A DNA stretch of 48,294 nucleotides from Planctomycetales bacterium. Lineage in GTDB: Bacteria; Planctomycetota; Planctomycetia; Pirellulales; Pirellulaceae. The stretch covers positions 1 to 48,294 of the forward strand of contig JAGQOY010000028.1 of NCBI GenBank assembly GCA_020427005.1. The letters are read 5' to 3'. The position numbers were made by a program, and so were the translations under genes. Below, in pieces: positions 12,301-19,521 of this stretch. Numbering within the stretch: the first letter of the stretch is position 1; each line of letters starts with the position of its first letter. The notes beneath the pieces are model-generated. The model searched no databases, was not told where the DNA came from, and was given only the letters and a program-made list of their open reading frames with translations.

Positions 12301-15300
12301 CAATCTTGAGCCTGTACCTTGATCGCGAATAACGTAGGTCGTTACATCAGCTAAGGTCCATGGAACGGCATGGGTCCCTTCAATATCCTGCGAGAATGCA
12401 ACTTGTGTTGGAACAGCTGTTGTTTCAACGAGATCGGTTGGCTCAAATCGATCAACTGAAATTCGATTCACGGAGTTGACCGGCTCTAAACGAACCAACG
12501 GATTGGTTGCCGTAGCGTTCTGATATTGGTCAAAAGTTGCTGCAATCTGGCTGTTATTGGTGACTGCTACGGTATACGTTCCAGCCGGTAGTTCTGAGGC
12601 GCCAATAAATGGATCTCGAGCACCCATTGAACCACGTGATAAGTCATCTACATCGGCACCGTTGAGTGGTGCAGCTCGGTCATCTGCCACATTGGAATCT
12701 GTTCCGATCAGCACCAGACGGTTCTGAGAGTCGAATACCCACAGGGCGGTGTCTGGGCGACCAAAGCCGTCTGCATAATCAATATCAAGGATTGTTGATA
12801 GGTGCGTGGTGCCAGAAACCCCTGGAATGGTTTGCGTACCACTTCGATTTACTTCGAACGTGTAGAATTCAACTGTTCCGGCTGTGCCGAGATTTCCCGC
12901 CACGGTTACAGAGGCCAGGTCAGAGTTGAAGATGTTTCCTAAGTTAGTATTCGTGCCATTGGATGTTAACTGTCCCAATAGTTGCGAATGGGCCGGCATT
13001 CCGTTGGCCTCAATACCTACTGTTGCATATCGGATATCTGCGTATCGAATGGTCGAACCAGCAATTTCATCGGTTTGCTGCATGCGAACTTGCAGTCGAT
13101 AATTGCCCTGCGAAAGGCCTTCTCGTTCCAGAGAGGGATCTTGAAGTCGTGATGTGCTTTGGCCTGGGCCAACATTGCTACTTCGCACGCGAATGAAGTA
13201 GTTGTTTATCGAGCCGGCAGTTCCAGGCAGCACGATGCGCATGCCCGCATCCAAAGGATTTACAGAATAGAGATCTTGATCGGAAGTAGGATCAAAGCTG
13301 TTGGCAACTGCGTGGACGTCGCTATCCAATTCCATGACTTGTTCAGGTTTGATTTTGCTCGTATCTGCCGATACAAATCGCGACTCAGTGCCCGCGCTCT
13401 CGCGCAACGAATTGTCACTTTGAGCAAGTATCTGCCCGCTGGCATCCAACAATTCCACTACCGAGTCTAATGACCCACTAGTTCGATCGATATCGATCCA
13501 AACACTCGTGCCTGCAGTTGCTGTAAAACTGTATACGTCCAAGTCTTGGGGAGCCGCTACAGTGCCATTGACGGTAAAGCCCAGACGTAAGTTTTCGTCT
13601 CCACCGGACAGTGTGTTGGCCAAAGCTCCCAGAGTCTGAGCAAAATTCACATCATCGTTGGTGCCGGATTCTTGGATTTGATCCGTCTCTAGCTCAGCGG
13701 TTACATCTACGTTGCGATCGTTGGCATAGGGATCCAACCGAATACTGCGCCAGTCTCCAGAACGACCCGTACTGAATCCGTTGTTGTTTGTGTCTACCAA
13801 GGCGCGACCTGTCGGATCAAAGCCGGCGCCGACTGAGTCGTCGGCCAAGCTTGTCAGGACGACAGGAAAGCCAGGTGTACCGAGTACTTGGACTGATCCA
13901 CCAATGCGATCGGTAATATCTAGTGGTCGACCCAGGGCTGTAATCCCAGCGCCCGCACCCTGCAGCTTGACAACCAAGCTTTCATCGGACTTGCTCTGAA
14001 GTCGCAAGCCTCCGAATGTATGGAAATCGGGTACGATCACCTCGCTCTGAAGTATGTGCACGATGTCCGTATCGTCCCAGACCGTTTCAGTGGTCAGTGT
14101 CTCACCACGCACTCGCAGGCCATTGAGACCGTTATTGACCAGCAGGTTTCCGTCGACAAGTGGTCCCGCATTTCCATTACCTACGGTCACTCGTTGCGCT
14201 GTTCCGGTTTGGCGACCCGCATCTACTACGTTCCGATTTGAAAGAGCGTTAGCATTGATGCTGATGGCCGCCGTATTGTTGACGCTATTATTCTGAATCG
14301 TGTTGTTCACGATTACTGGTTGAGCACCACTAACAAAAATAACAGCGGTATCGTTTACGGCTCGGCCATCGCGTCCGTTATTTGCATTGCCATTAACTCC
14401 GGAAGCATTCATCTCCAGCCGCGAGTTGGCGATTCTGGCTTCTGCCTGATGGACTTCGACAGCATTGAACCCGGCAAATCCACCTGAAATACTCGCCACA
14501 CCGCCTCCGAATGTGATGAGGGCGTTATCTATACTCATGGAACTCAAGTGTCGAGCCACGAGTCCAGCCCAATCTCCGGCGCTCGGATTTGTGTCGGTAC
14601 CATCGTTATTGGTGTCGAAGGTTCCTGCGGCACCAAACCGGTCATCAAAGCGGCTGGTAAAGACGATTGGCCGATCGGCCGTGCCTTCAGCAATCAGCTG
14701 GGCACCAATGCCAACTTCAATTCGAGAACTGGACGACTTGATCACAACTCCCGGATCAATCTGCAATCGCGCATCCAGACGGGGGCGACTAAGGGAAGTG
14801 GCGTTAGGATTTGCCATAATGGCAGACAAGTTGGCTCCACGATCCACATATGTCTGAGTATCGCCATCAAGCTCAGCTACCAAAGTAAAGTTGCCGCCGT
14901 TGGTACTGCGCCATAATCGTCGTCCAACAAAGTCCTTGTTGACCACCGGCAATAGATCCAGACGGACAGCAGTATCCGACAATACGTGGGCAGATGTCGC
15001 AGTGCTGGGCAGACCTTCTGAGCCATTGGAATCCACGAATGTTACTTTGTAACGCACGCTGTCTCCGACAGTCAACGTACCGCCTGCTAGATCAGTCTTT
15101 TGGACTAGGCTAACGTCCGGGGCAACTTGCTCAAGAAACGATCCGCCAGGAGTCCCACTGATGATGAGATTTTCCCCCAACACATACGTGATGTCGGTAT
15201 CATCAAATCGTGCAGCAACTTCTAATGTTGTGAGCGCGCTTCCAGCCGCTGTGGCTGTTTTGACGAACAAACCATTGGTTGAATTTGCTAGCAGCTTGTT

Positions 15301-18300
15301 ACCATGTATGTTTGGACCAACGCGTGTGTAATCGGGATGAAAAACCTCAGCAAGTTGATATCGGGTACTCGTAAATCGTGTTTCTTCAAAGCTATTAGGA
15401 TCTGCAGCAATTGCTGCATCGGCACTCAATCGAATCGTGTTGTTAAGAATGGTCGGTCTTGATTCTGTAAGGTTGATCGGATTCACAACTGGGCTAGGTG
15501 TAGTTACCGTTACCTGACCACCACCATATGTCATGTCCGCAAATGCAACGTAATTCAGGAAGATGCCGCGACGTTCCCAGTCGCCTAATCCTTGATCACG
15601 ATCCACGTCATTGTGGAAATCGATACCACCCCAGTCACCTTGGCGGGGAACTGTATTGAGTGGATTTGTATCTACACCAATTGCTTGATTGTTGTAACTG
15701 GTGAAAATCACGCTCTGGTTGGGTGTTCCCAGAACCTGGAACGACGAAAAGCTACGATCGATCGATGCGCTCGTGCTGCCAACAGTAATGCGAGAACTTT
15801 GTAGCTTAAAGATTGCACCCGCATCCACCATCACCGTCACGCCGCGTGGTACCTGAAGCGAAAGGCCATCTGATAAAGTAACATTTCCAACTCCGCCGCG
15901 ACCAATTTCGAAGGCAGGATTATCTCCGGCAGTGGTTACATCTCCATCTGTTCCAACGCTGCCCACAACTCGAATGATGTCCCCAGGTTGCAGGAGGCCG
16001 ACCGGCCACTTAGATGCATTTTCCAGGTTAAGGTTGTTCATTGGTTGAGTAGGGGAACCAGTTTGAACACCCGTATAGCCTTTGTCGACAAATATGGTCT
16101 TGGGTTGTCCAGCAGCTGCAACACCAACGGGAGACGCAGTTCGGAACCAAAAATCAAAATGTCCTCCGGCCTTGCCATCTCCATCACCATCCAGAGCTGT
16201 TCCAGTTGTATCGGTGATAGACTTGGGTGTAGGCACAAAGTCCAGCTTCAATTGGTAATTGCCCTCGCTAACGGCACCACTTCCCGTATTGTCAATGGCT
16301 GCATTGAAGTCTTCGTTCCCTTTGCCGGTTACACTAATGAAGTAGTTGCCAGGAGTTAAATCTGCCTTCAGGAAGGAATCCGAACTGACACTGTCGTTGT
16401 TAACTGCAACTACGGAAAATCCTTCCGGAGTCTGCTTCATCAAAGTGATATAGGTATCCAAATTGCTGCTGTTGGCCAATCTTTCGGCAATTGTTTCAGC
16501 CGTAAGAGAACCGGATTGCCCGACCGGTACGGTGAATGAGTAGGTGTCAACATCCCGATTGTCCGGACGAAAAAGATTCTGACCATGGATGATGTCGATG
16601 TCACCGGGGAAATTCCACTCGAGGCCTGCATTAAGTCCAGGGTTGGGGTCTGCAAGCTCACCAGCATCGCCCATGATAGTTCCAGGAGGCTGGTCGTAGG
16701 TATGCCCTAAACCTAGCAAGTGGCCTATTTCGTGCATGGCTGTTTCGAAATAGCTTTGCGCTCCCGGAATTCCAGACCGACCCCCAAAACTATTGTCCCA
16801 AACTTCGGCGCCGTCCATGATAGCCAAGCCACTACCAGCCAAACCAATAATTCCACCAGGCGCACTTTGTTCACCCAATGCAGCTAAGTCACCCGTAACA
16901 ACCGTCAAGCCAGATGACTCAGTTTCAATAAAGTCAATTCCTAGTATCGAAGAATAGAATTCAAAGATCTCTCGCACACGTTGTATCTGGTCAGAAGTAA
17001 TCGCAGTGTTGAGTGGTCGCCCTGCCGCATCCGTTCCGTAAGGTTGACTTAGCGCCAAGTTGTATAAAATCGTCGATATTCTAGGACTTGCATCTCCGCC
17101 AGAATTCAAGTGCGTTTCATCCTGAATATCGCGGTGTCCAATCTCTAGCATGCCGCCCGGGAAATCCAGTGGCAGAACGTTTGTAGATGTAGTCAAAATG
17201 CTCTGGTTTATAACCGTTGAAAAGCCAGAGCTAAGAGTGCCTAATGGAAATGCGCCGCTAATCGTGCCAGTTGGATCAGCCGGGCTCAAAACCGTAACGT
17301 TTGACGGATTGGTATTAGAAACCACTTGCTCGTTGGTACCGATGCGCAAGCGGTAGCTGCCCGCGCCTGCCAAAGTGTCGATCGGACCACTAAACGTCAG
17401 CTCTGCCATATCCGTAGCCGGATCGTAGCTAATCGATGTAGGCAAGAACACCGTGTCGTCGCCGGGTTGAACCGAGTCGTTGGTGAGGATCAATTGGTAA
17501 AAGGCCGGGTCCACAACCGTGGGGTTAGGGGCAACGTCTCCAGTCGTTACAGACGAGGCGTATAAATCGTCGTTATTGAAATACACTCGAATCTTATCTC
17601 GTTGAGGATCGAGTGTGCCATTGGGCAGCCGATCGACGGGTTGAGGCACAACGGCCATCACCAGTGAACCCAATTCGAGATTGAAGTCAATACTATCTCG
17701 TGTCAGATCATTGGGAGTCGAATCGATTGACCGAGTGAGCAAAGGGACACCTTGGGTGCTCTTGATGGCGGTGATGCCATTGGCAGCATCGTCGACTCCA
17801 TAAACGGCAACTCGATACAAATCATCGCCCAGAGTCTCCGCAAATCGCATGACTACGATACGATTGTTATCTCCGAATCCGACATAACCAGGTATCAGCG
17901 TGACTTCGTTTCCATCGCCGAATTGTCCATCACCGCCCGACCGTACCACGCGAATACCGCCGGCCAGAGTAGCTGGATCAATGTCACTCGCTCCGTCAAA
18001 GCGGAAGACCAATTCCGTTGGCGCTTCCGTAAGCGTATTCACAGAATTGAAACTGAAGATGCTTCCCGAATTCGGAGCAATGGAAAGTAGGCGTGGTTGA
18101 ATGCCTACGAAACCACTACTGACACCACTGACCCGTAGCGACAGAGAATATAACTGAACACCGGCGGTGCCCTGCCCCGCAATCTTGATGGAATAATTGC
18201 CCGCGTCGAGCAAGTCCAGGTCGTTGATCGATTCAATTTCGCCAGCGCCCGTTTGGTTCACGTTTGCCAATACCGTTCCATTGCCATCCAGTACTTGGAA

Positions 18301-19404
18301 TGACAGATCCATATTGCGCAAGGTATCTACGGGTGCCGTAGTGCCACCTTGATTGCCCACACTATACTGTTTGCCAACGGGTTCCAGCACGATGGAGATC
18401 TTGCCGGCCGAAGGAACACTGAATGTGAACCAATCATCGTCTCCTTCGGCATTGATGCTCTGGCCGTCGATTAATTGCAGCCCATTTGCCAATTCGCCGA
18501 GATCTGTTGCATTGGCTTTAGCATCATCGTTTTCTGCATCATCACCATACAACGACTGTACGCCGAGGATATCGTCATGCTGAGGTCCCAAGAATGCGAA
18601 GCTGGCAGTGGGCTCCATAAGCTTCGTACCGTCGACCGGAATTGTGTGCAACAATCCAATGCCGTGGCCGGATTCGTGCATCAAAACGTTGGATAGACCT
18701 CGGTTTTCTCCAAATGGTCCATTGGCATTGTTGAAATAGAACACATCGTTGGTATCGATGATCATGTCGCCATCGAAACCAGCATCTCCACCGTTGTTGG
18801 GAAAGTAGTTAAACGCCAGAGTGCCGAAGTTTCCATCAATGTTGTGTCCACCAATGCGCACGTCGCCCCGTACCCCATCGACGCCCCGGTTGGTGCCGCC
18901 CATGGGCGCACCGTCATCGTTACCCTCATACACGAAGGTTAGTCCTGAGAGCTCACTCCAGCGGTCGTAGGCGCGCTGGAAAATTCCAAACCAAGATCGA
19001 TTTTGAACTGCGCCAGTACCACCGCCATAGATGCTGTCCATGAAGGTCACTAAATTGGACACTCCTCCTGCGGAGTCTACAGTACCATCTGGCACAATGC
19101 TCCAGGTTACCGTGGCGGGGTCGCCAGCATTGGGGCCTGCTCCGCCTACTGGGTTGGTCCAGCGAACTCCAGGGGCGTTGTAGTTGGAACCACCTTCACC
19201 GAGAGGACTGTTTTCACCTCTCAGATAGGCACCCAATACAGCATCCATGTAGTCTTGGGGAGTACCCGGCGCAAATACGACGCCCGCCGAGTCCACGGCT
19301 AGCAATTCTCGACGCTCAAGGGACTCAAGTATCGCTCGGCGCAGATATCTTCGCTTTCGAGAGTGATCTGGAGAGGAGATTCTTGAAGAAAGATGGCTAG
19401 CCAT
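313..19404 (-). CDS. Giant secreted protein P1: two metzincin domains, beta-helices, cadherin-like repeats, dockerin
   Basis: The protein has 6363 residues. An ATG start at 19404 follows a GGAAGG about nine bases upstream. Residues 26-36 (LESLERRELLA) match the planctomycete LEPR-XLL-type targeting motif. A first metzincin has zinc motif HESGHGIGLLH at 243-253 and a Met-turn at M263. A PPC-like domain follows at about 298-425. A second metzincin has HEIGHLLGLGH at 891-901 and M911. Then come PPC-like and right-handed beta-helix segments (about 950-2100), a propeller-like region (about 2320-2800), a jelly-roll-like region, more beta-helix, GEVED (about 4235-4316), cadherin/Ig-like repeats (about 4320-6180), a two-repeat dockerin (about 6191-6263) and an acidic tail. 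Both zinc sites look complete, so zinc-dependent proteolysis is inferred; the substrate is unknown. It lies 117 bp downstream of its paralogue P2 and may be cotranscribed. On reading I saw only one cysteine, near the C-terminus. Confidence 0.93.
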   Translation of the reverse strand: MASHLSSRISSPDHSRKRRYLRRAILESLERRELLAVDSAGVVFAPGTPQDYMDAVLGAYLRGENSPLGEGGSNYNAPGVRWTNPVGGAGPNAGDPATVTWSIVPDGTVDSAGGVSNLVTFMDSIYGGGTGAVQNRSWFGIFQRAYDRWSELSGLTFVYEGNDDGAPMGGTNRGVDGVRGDVRIGGHNIDGNFGTLAFNYFPNNGGDAGFDGDMIIDTNDVFYFNNANGPFGENRGLSNVLMHESGHGIGLLHTIPVDGTKLMEPTASFAFLGPQHDDILGVQSLYGDDAENDDAKANATDLGELANGLQLIDGQSINAEGDDDWFTFSVPSAGKISIVLEPVGKQYSVGNQGGTTAPVDTLRNMDLSFQVLDGNGTVLANVNQTGAGEIESINDLDLLDAGNYSIKIAGQGTAGVQLYSLSLRVSGVSSGFVGIQPRLLSIAPNSGSIFSFNSVNTLTEAPTELVFRFDGASDIDPATLAGGIRVVRSGGDGQFGDGNEVTLIPGYVGFGDNNRIVVMRFAETLGDDLYRVAVYGVDDAANGITAIKSTQGVPLLTRSIDSTPNDLTRDSIDFNLELGSLVMAVVPQPVDRLPNGTLDPQRDKIRVYFNNDDLYASSVTTGDVAPNPTVVDPAFYQLILTNDSVQPGDDTVFLPTSISYDPATDMAELTFSGPIDTLAGAGSYRLRIGTNEQVVSNTNPSNVTVLSPADPTGTISGAFPLGTLSSGFSTVINQSILTTSTNVLPLDFPGGMLEIGHRDIQDETHLNSGGDASPRISTILYNLALSQPYGTDAAGRPLNTAITSDQIQRVREIFEFYSSILGIDFIETESSGLTVVTGDLAALGEQSAPGGIIGLAGSGLAIMDGAEVWDNSFGGRSGIPGAQSYFETAMHEIGHLLGLGHTYDQPPGTIMGDAGELADPNPGLNAGLEWNFPGDIDIIHGQNLFRPDNRDVDTYSFTVPVGQSGSLTAETIAERLANSSNLDTYITLMKQTPEGFSVVAVNNDSVSSDSFLKADLTPGNYFISVTGKGNEDFNAAIDNTGSGAVSEGNYQLKLDFVPTPKSITDTTGTALDGDGDGKAGGHFDFWFRTASPVGVAAAGQPKTIFVDKGYTGVQTGSPTQPMNNLNLENASKWPVGLLQPGDIIRVVGSVGTDGDVTTAGDNPAFEIGRGGVGNVTLSDGLSLQVPRGVTVMVDAGAIFKLQSSRITVGSTSASIDRSFSSFQVLGTPNQSVIFTSYNNQAIGVDTNPLNTVPRQGDWGGIDFHNDVDRDQGLGDWERRGIFLNYVAFADMTYGGGQVTVTTPSPVVNPINLTESRPTILNNTIRLSADAAIAADPNSFEETRFTSTRYQLAEVFHPDYTRVGPNIHGNKLLANSTNGLFVKTATAAGSALTTLEVAARFDDTDITYVLGENLIISGTPGGSFLEQVAPDVSLVQKTDLAGGTLTVGDSVRYKVTFVDSNGSEGLPSTATSAHVLSDTAVRLDLLPVVNKDFVGRRLWRSTNGGNFTLVAELDGDTQTYVDRGANLSAIMANPNATSLSRPRLDARLQIDPGVVIKSSSSRIEVGIGAQLIAEGTADRPIVFTSRFDDRFGAAGTFDTNNDGTDTNPSAGDWAGLVARHLSSMSIDNALITFGGGVASISGGFAGFNAVEVHQAEARIANSRLEMNASGVNGNANNGRDGRAVNDTAVIFVSGAQPVIVNNTIQNNSVNNTAAISINANALSNRNVVDAGRQTGTAQRVTVGNGNAGPLVDGNLLVNNGLNGLRVRGETLTTETVWDDTDIVHILQSEVIVPDFHTFGGLRLQSKSDESLVVKLQGAGAGITALGRPLDITDRIGGSVQVLGTPGFPVVLTSLADDSVGAGFDPTGRALVDTNNNGFSTGRSGDWRSIRLDPYANDRNVDVTAELETDQIQESGTNDDVNFAQTLGALANTLSGGDENLRLGFTVNGTVAAPQDLDVYSFTATAGTSVWIDIDRTSGSLDSVVELLDASGQILAQSDNSLRESAGTESRFVSADTSKIKPEQVMELDSDVHAVANSFDPTSDQDLYSVNPLDAGMRIVLPGTAGSINNYFIRVRSSNVGPGQSTSRLQDPSLEREGLSQGNYRLQVRMQQTDEIAGSTIRYADIRYATVGIEANGMPAHSQLLGQLTSNGTNTNLGNIFNSDLASVTVAGNLGTAGTVEFYTFEVNRSGTQTIPGVSGTTHLSTILDIDYADGFGRPDTALWVFDSQNRLVLIGTDSNVADDRAAPLNGADVDDLSRGSMGARDPFIGASELPAGTYTVAVTNNSQIAATFDQYQNATATNPLVRLEPVNSVNRISVDRFEPTDLVETTAVPTQVAFSQDIEGTHAVPWTLADVTTYVIRDQGTGSRLVFANAMTGAIEADISNFVRMNDAAMSPDGRLVGYEVPNNNVIDANSGNFHLINSIGAAGTAAIPNNASTASGSTGIQTYTTQATSATAFAIQQRDHTGFGNGNQPEGDGFIINGLTMFYADNTQLKMFGVGSRVRQQSFNLPLLDANGGVTGILPDLGSGAPVRVFNTTNIVYKLDPTSGAAINPGNTPVQDRTGNGLLSSTNAGTQKVEFGRFLSGTLADNFTSGTVTGLTSVGSQLFAVSNLGEFYAVNVGNGNNGFGSDLVVNTGPDRFAGRLPLTTILDPDTNTPIAFSGLTTGPRDLEGGRFANILFGTTADGTIYALDTQGVLQPVFPGFNVKIKAPTSASIGANIKGIEFSPLDVNLWHLSQREDNTAGHGRTIPFDSSMTADVPGDFVAYFGFEAPTQAFRQPGNWSNLFDVAAYQGTYDLPGGAHGAIVSNPIDLRSYSADDLPMLYFNYKLATEGANSDLNDGDVRMNDAFRVYASGEDGNWALLTTNNTARDAGADRTGQNGNSDEFDTAFNGGNVDAFGNFVETQETFDTNEWRQARTSLASFAGQDNVRLRFEFSTGATFRTGDSLRGGIELTAVEGAKLTDGETITVTTQDGATTQVLEFDLGLVLNLPGGASLLDGTSAIDFNGTVATFSTTDNTGNNVQYLASDSPSQIAARLRARLPAILGITAADIQASPLRSNVLNIANLAVGNYAVTDLPTAVIEGTPGIAGDVAINVHQAMTITQVRDAVRQSLAIGFNNPNSVATANAGPLDAWPVYGDTLRIFNFTVVNNSAMSLTSTRVGDQFGVQNAGLSRLDERAQNNAFEGLYIDDIIIGLAERGEMVFNAAASNAFVANQQYDNVMYANVTTPQIETGRYQLTVRAAADYGTTDDQTGDLFLNPGFPPFIPDLGRSIDTNARLSQSVGIQVASNAPGNIADGTTFTLSDGHAPVTFEFDVTVGAGDPAAGVASGNIPVVISTNSSAVEIATAIRDAINSTTSQLKLGITASLTGEMIYGGGFGDAAPSGSTVIALHGPAASDEHGNYAFPANSFLQPIVWGGETSFGEDLGDGERPRPQGQVLLTGNTITDSSDYGIVATAGVRVQNPFGGTVGDRPYPGSPLNLPTPNTSQLAPGVVIINNILAYNVAGGLRITGDPGTDAPVQIARVINNTIYGTGTGNGILIENGASPTILNTIIANTGVGVNAPPNSSAVLGANIFQNNGVHTANVGIGSLSQVLGPTEPLFVDTTNRRFYLAPGSKAIDSSLEALQERPALSQVRNSLSLPVSPMLAPDVDVTGQRRVDDPNVNSPAGLGGNVFKDRGAVDRSDFIGLDAIILQPQDNDSLEFDIDRTSTFIQLIDGQLEFFSILLKDTNGTGPDPATVLSGAVALTENGRLLVDGVDYIFGYNANSRTIHLTPVAGIWRSDSVYEITLNNELSHKLSLPPGNAANDGDTYTITGPGGTRVFELDNNNDVVSGSISIPYSLASSSTDISVELLSAINSSGLGVVAYVLGDAIVVRGAASVVTSGSSITSRAVGAIADLAGNPLFANRSNSLTQFTILMPDVALDFGDARFPSDPLGVSYPTISIDSNGKRTIDASRHALLPLDAPLLVLGSFVDAESDGRPNASATGDDAGSMQVTTTIPGATISVAGAATYQAQAATAAVDGQVLVITDARLKTVSLEFDIDPDPGTVAVGNFRIPVSSAATADEVASALAAAVNGLVQSGQITGLAAVAEGDLVSLGGSRDHLFDASGAPILTRVSITDFDLTLPTGGFADGQTISLTDGSGLQIVFELDDIASPGVVGDNLPIVLDLTNTSSAVIVNAIANAMNTAVVERRIAMALVVVNGQTIELSTNDEDGVSFGGLFNSQLEPVPVTVTSSGAGILDAWVDWNADGDFDDSGEHVATSMAVHAGENLLNLSTPASAPIGFTYARFRLSTEGNSIIGGIGIGGEVEDYLIEITAGLPPIAVVDNYSVDEDSVLNVTAPGILTNDSDADSSTIEVFDENPFIAGVQPIVDVQFGTLILNADGSFTYTPNHDFFGIDTFVYNVTDGRLQAAQPATVTITVNPINDTPTAIDDEITILEDEAIIRSGADFTANDYKGVLGEPSQINELGQTLEVVAAVILHPNPSVVGGSLSIVNNELTYTPPAHYNDNIDGPVLIELTIRDGGTAGASAMPLESKSILTIHLTAVNDAPEYSMPDTTGAIEDQGLVTVPDFVTSILPGPSVATDEGTGPALSFEDQQVSFVVTALNPDLFDVLPAITATTDSSPGTLTYQLKADVNADPAFGEILVEVVAVDTGLDGGANGDINHAAARTFTILPTNVNDAPEFEIPASTDSLEDQGEITVVGFLTDARPGPTTAWDEASQTLTISISADSNAFTAAGFPHIVFDASTGIGDLVYETAPHVNQYTGQSFEVVVTVMDDGGTALGGVDRTSKTFTINVTELNDAPEFDMPVFTSAYQEDPNADPLAPTVVPNFITNILPGPAAAIDEGPAREDQHVSFIVTALDPTLFDPAFLPVIDDAGQLTYRLSPDVNQMNPFPEILVEVIAIDTGANDNTTDVPRNINQADARTFTILPDPINDAPEFTIPASIDSIEDEGLITVADFVTGARPGPITALDELANQKMTVLVEALDPTAFSVQPQIVLDEVLGTGVLTYQTNSDVNSLTGHDLRIRVTIQDDGGVNNPGDVDTTIKTFSLNVAEINDSPSFDLPVTDITLLEDNEQETGVSPTVLAGFATNIVAGPATALDETTHTATKQSWSFETVSVSDPSLFSVQPVITATGDLVFTTAKDQNGQAVVVVRLHDSGPGTETGNGDDNTSHPDQTFTINLTAVNDPPEFTLPTSLNVREDQGLVTVPNFATNLRPGPTTAGDEAGQTYTVHVQAIDPTAFAIQPTIGADGTLTFRTAADANSTMSNHDFSVAVFLTDDGATSPAPNNNTSVTKTFVLNVAAINDAPSFVLPSTQVTVIEDNEEFLGITQTSVLSFATNIARGPATATDEVGQTVAFEILEVSAPELFEVQPAISSTGELTFTTANNKNGKALVVVQLKDSGVGSPFPNINTSNTQTFTITLTPINDAPQFSMPATITVAEDAGLVTQGQFAQNVRRGPIGADDENSQTLSFQVVAIDPTAFAVQPTMGVDGTLTFQTAENVNSANADLRVTVRLVDNGVNSPAPNANSSALQTFTVIANPVNDPPIPDAIELDGVEDTPLEILSSLVLIGDLPGPTPDETESVYISQVQRSSGQGGRVEPVFDANNHIVSFTYTPPANFSGSDTFLYVATDTGTPSKSGTGTITINLSGVNDPPQFTRGINPIVTEDAGDVILNQWATNILAGPGSAADELANQTVTFQVSVDPAGQALFAVQPTLTSDGTLQFKPALDANGTALVEVIAVDDGNPVMSSAPQTFTVTITPANDPPVFSSGGNVTVNEDSGAFSQPWATNIAPAAGILNSPQTALDEVNQVVDFHVVADRPIMFSVQPTVSSSGVLAFTPADNAFGTAIITVTAVDRGPSGNGNQNSSVPTTFTINLAPVNDIPVAVDDHYQGNENSLLNVAAKGLLLNDTDIDFPNDTLSVVAETLTSTFGAVVVVNADGSFSYDPTSVDALQQLVTGQSVGDTFTYRVQDSTGAMSIPATATITVAGIDDAPVAVDDNYSVGVDSTALLSVRDNDTDVDNAIDAQSVVLTSLPAFGTAVVTSTGSVRYTPGAGFRGQDTFSYTVRDVGGNVSNEATVIVNVNSAPLAQDDTAFTYKNESVDIHVLANDIDPDGSINPSSVEIVAQPLPSGTAEVLPDGMIRFTPVTGFSGQVTLSYVVSDNLGTVSNIANVRIRVQNSKWQNPSGPMDVNGDGFISPIDALIIINYLNSGLPTSLPDANIVPPPFLDTSGNESVEPQDVLIIINYLNSIASGGGGVGEGEADVDTLFAPNFAMMVSADDVLRTVGQQVVSEIKQAFDNALWSEAEALTYDNTDGQQTMVGGSCSIEESEQTSTQFEESVDDFFGSLGPYLPE
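615..830 (-). other. Type I dockerin of P1
   Basis: This segment codes for two EF-hand-like calcium loops. The first is DVNGDGFISPIDALIIINYL, starting at residue 6199. The second starts DTSGNESVEPQDVLIIINYL. The pairing of Asp/Asn-rich loops with a following hydrophobic helix is typical of dockerin type I. In planctomycetes such domains are common at the C-termini of large exported proteins. No cohesin partner is visible in this window. The second loop is less canonical (SGNESVE), so calcium binding there may be weaker. Confidence 0.85.
2740..5755 (-). repeat. Eight cadherin-like repeats in P1, arranged as paired units
   Basis: Eight consecutive protein repeats of about 120-137 residues are each bounded by NDAP/NDSP/NDPP-type junctions. 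Junctions are near 5745, 5350, 4985, 4578, 4210, 3820, 3458, 3093 and 2745. Each repeat carries an ED near its start, a (P/R/A)GP-x3-A-x-DE motif and a closing TFTI-like strand. They belong to the broad cadherin/Ig-like (Big_9, tandem-95 type) group of extended extracellular spacers. By sequence they fall into the order A-B-A-B-C-D-C-D. More divergent relatives continue down to about 845. Confidence 0.85.
6455..6700 (-). other. GEVED domain of P1
   Basis: The coded segment contains DAWVDWNADGDFDDSGEH followed by ARFRLSTEG and ends GGEVEDYLIEI. This is the hallmark order of the GEVED domain found in large secreted bacterial proteins. P2 has the equivalent segment at 21975-22235, in the same place relative to the Ig-like repeats and the dockerin. 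Confidence 0.85.
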
Positions 19405-19521
19405 GCGGACTTACCTTCCGGGTTCAAAAATTATGCCATTAATTCGGCGGAAATCTATGTTGCGACGCGACGTCAACTCAATCGAGCCAACGTCGCCATA
19501 ATCAATTCTGGTTGCGTAAAA
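19405..19521 (-). other. 117-bp gap between P2 stop and P1 start
   Basis: This short spacer contains the P1 ribosome site (GGAAGG) and an imperfect inverted repeat with GACGT/ACGTC arms at about 19469-19494. A TTGACG sequence is present on the minus strand, but no -10 box sits at a usual distance from it. No terminator-like stem with a T-run follows P2. Cotranscription of P2 and P1 is therefore possible, but it is not shown by the sequence. Confidence 0.4.
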
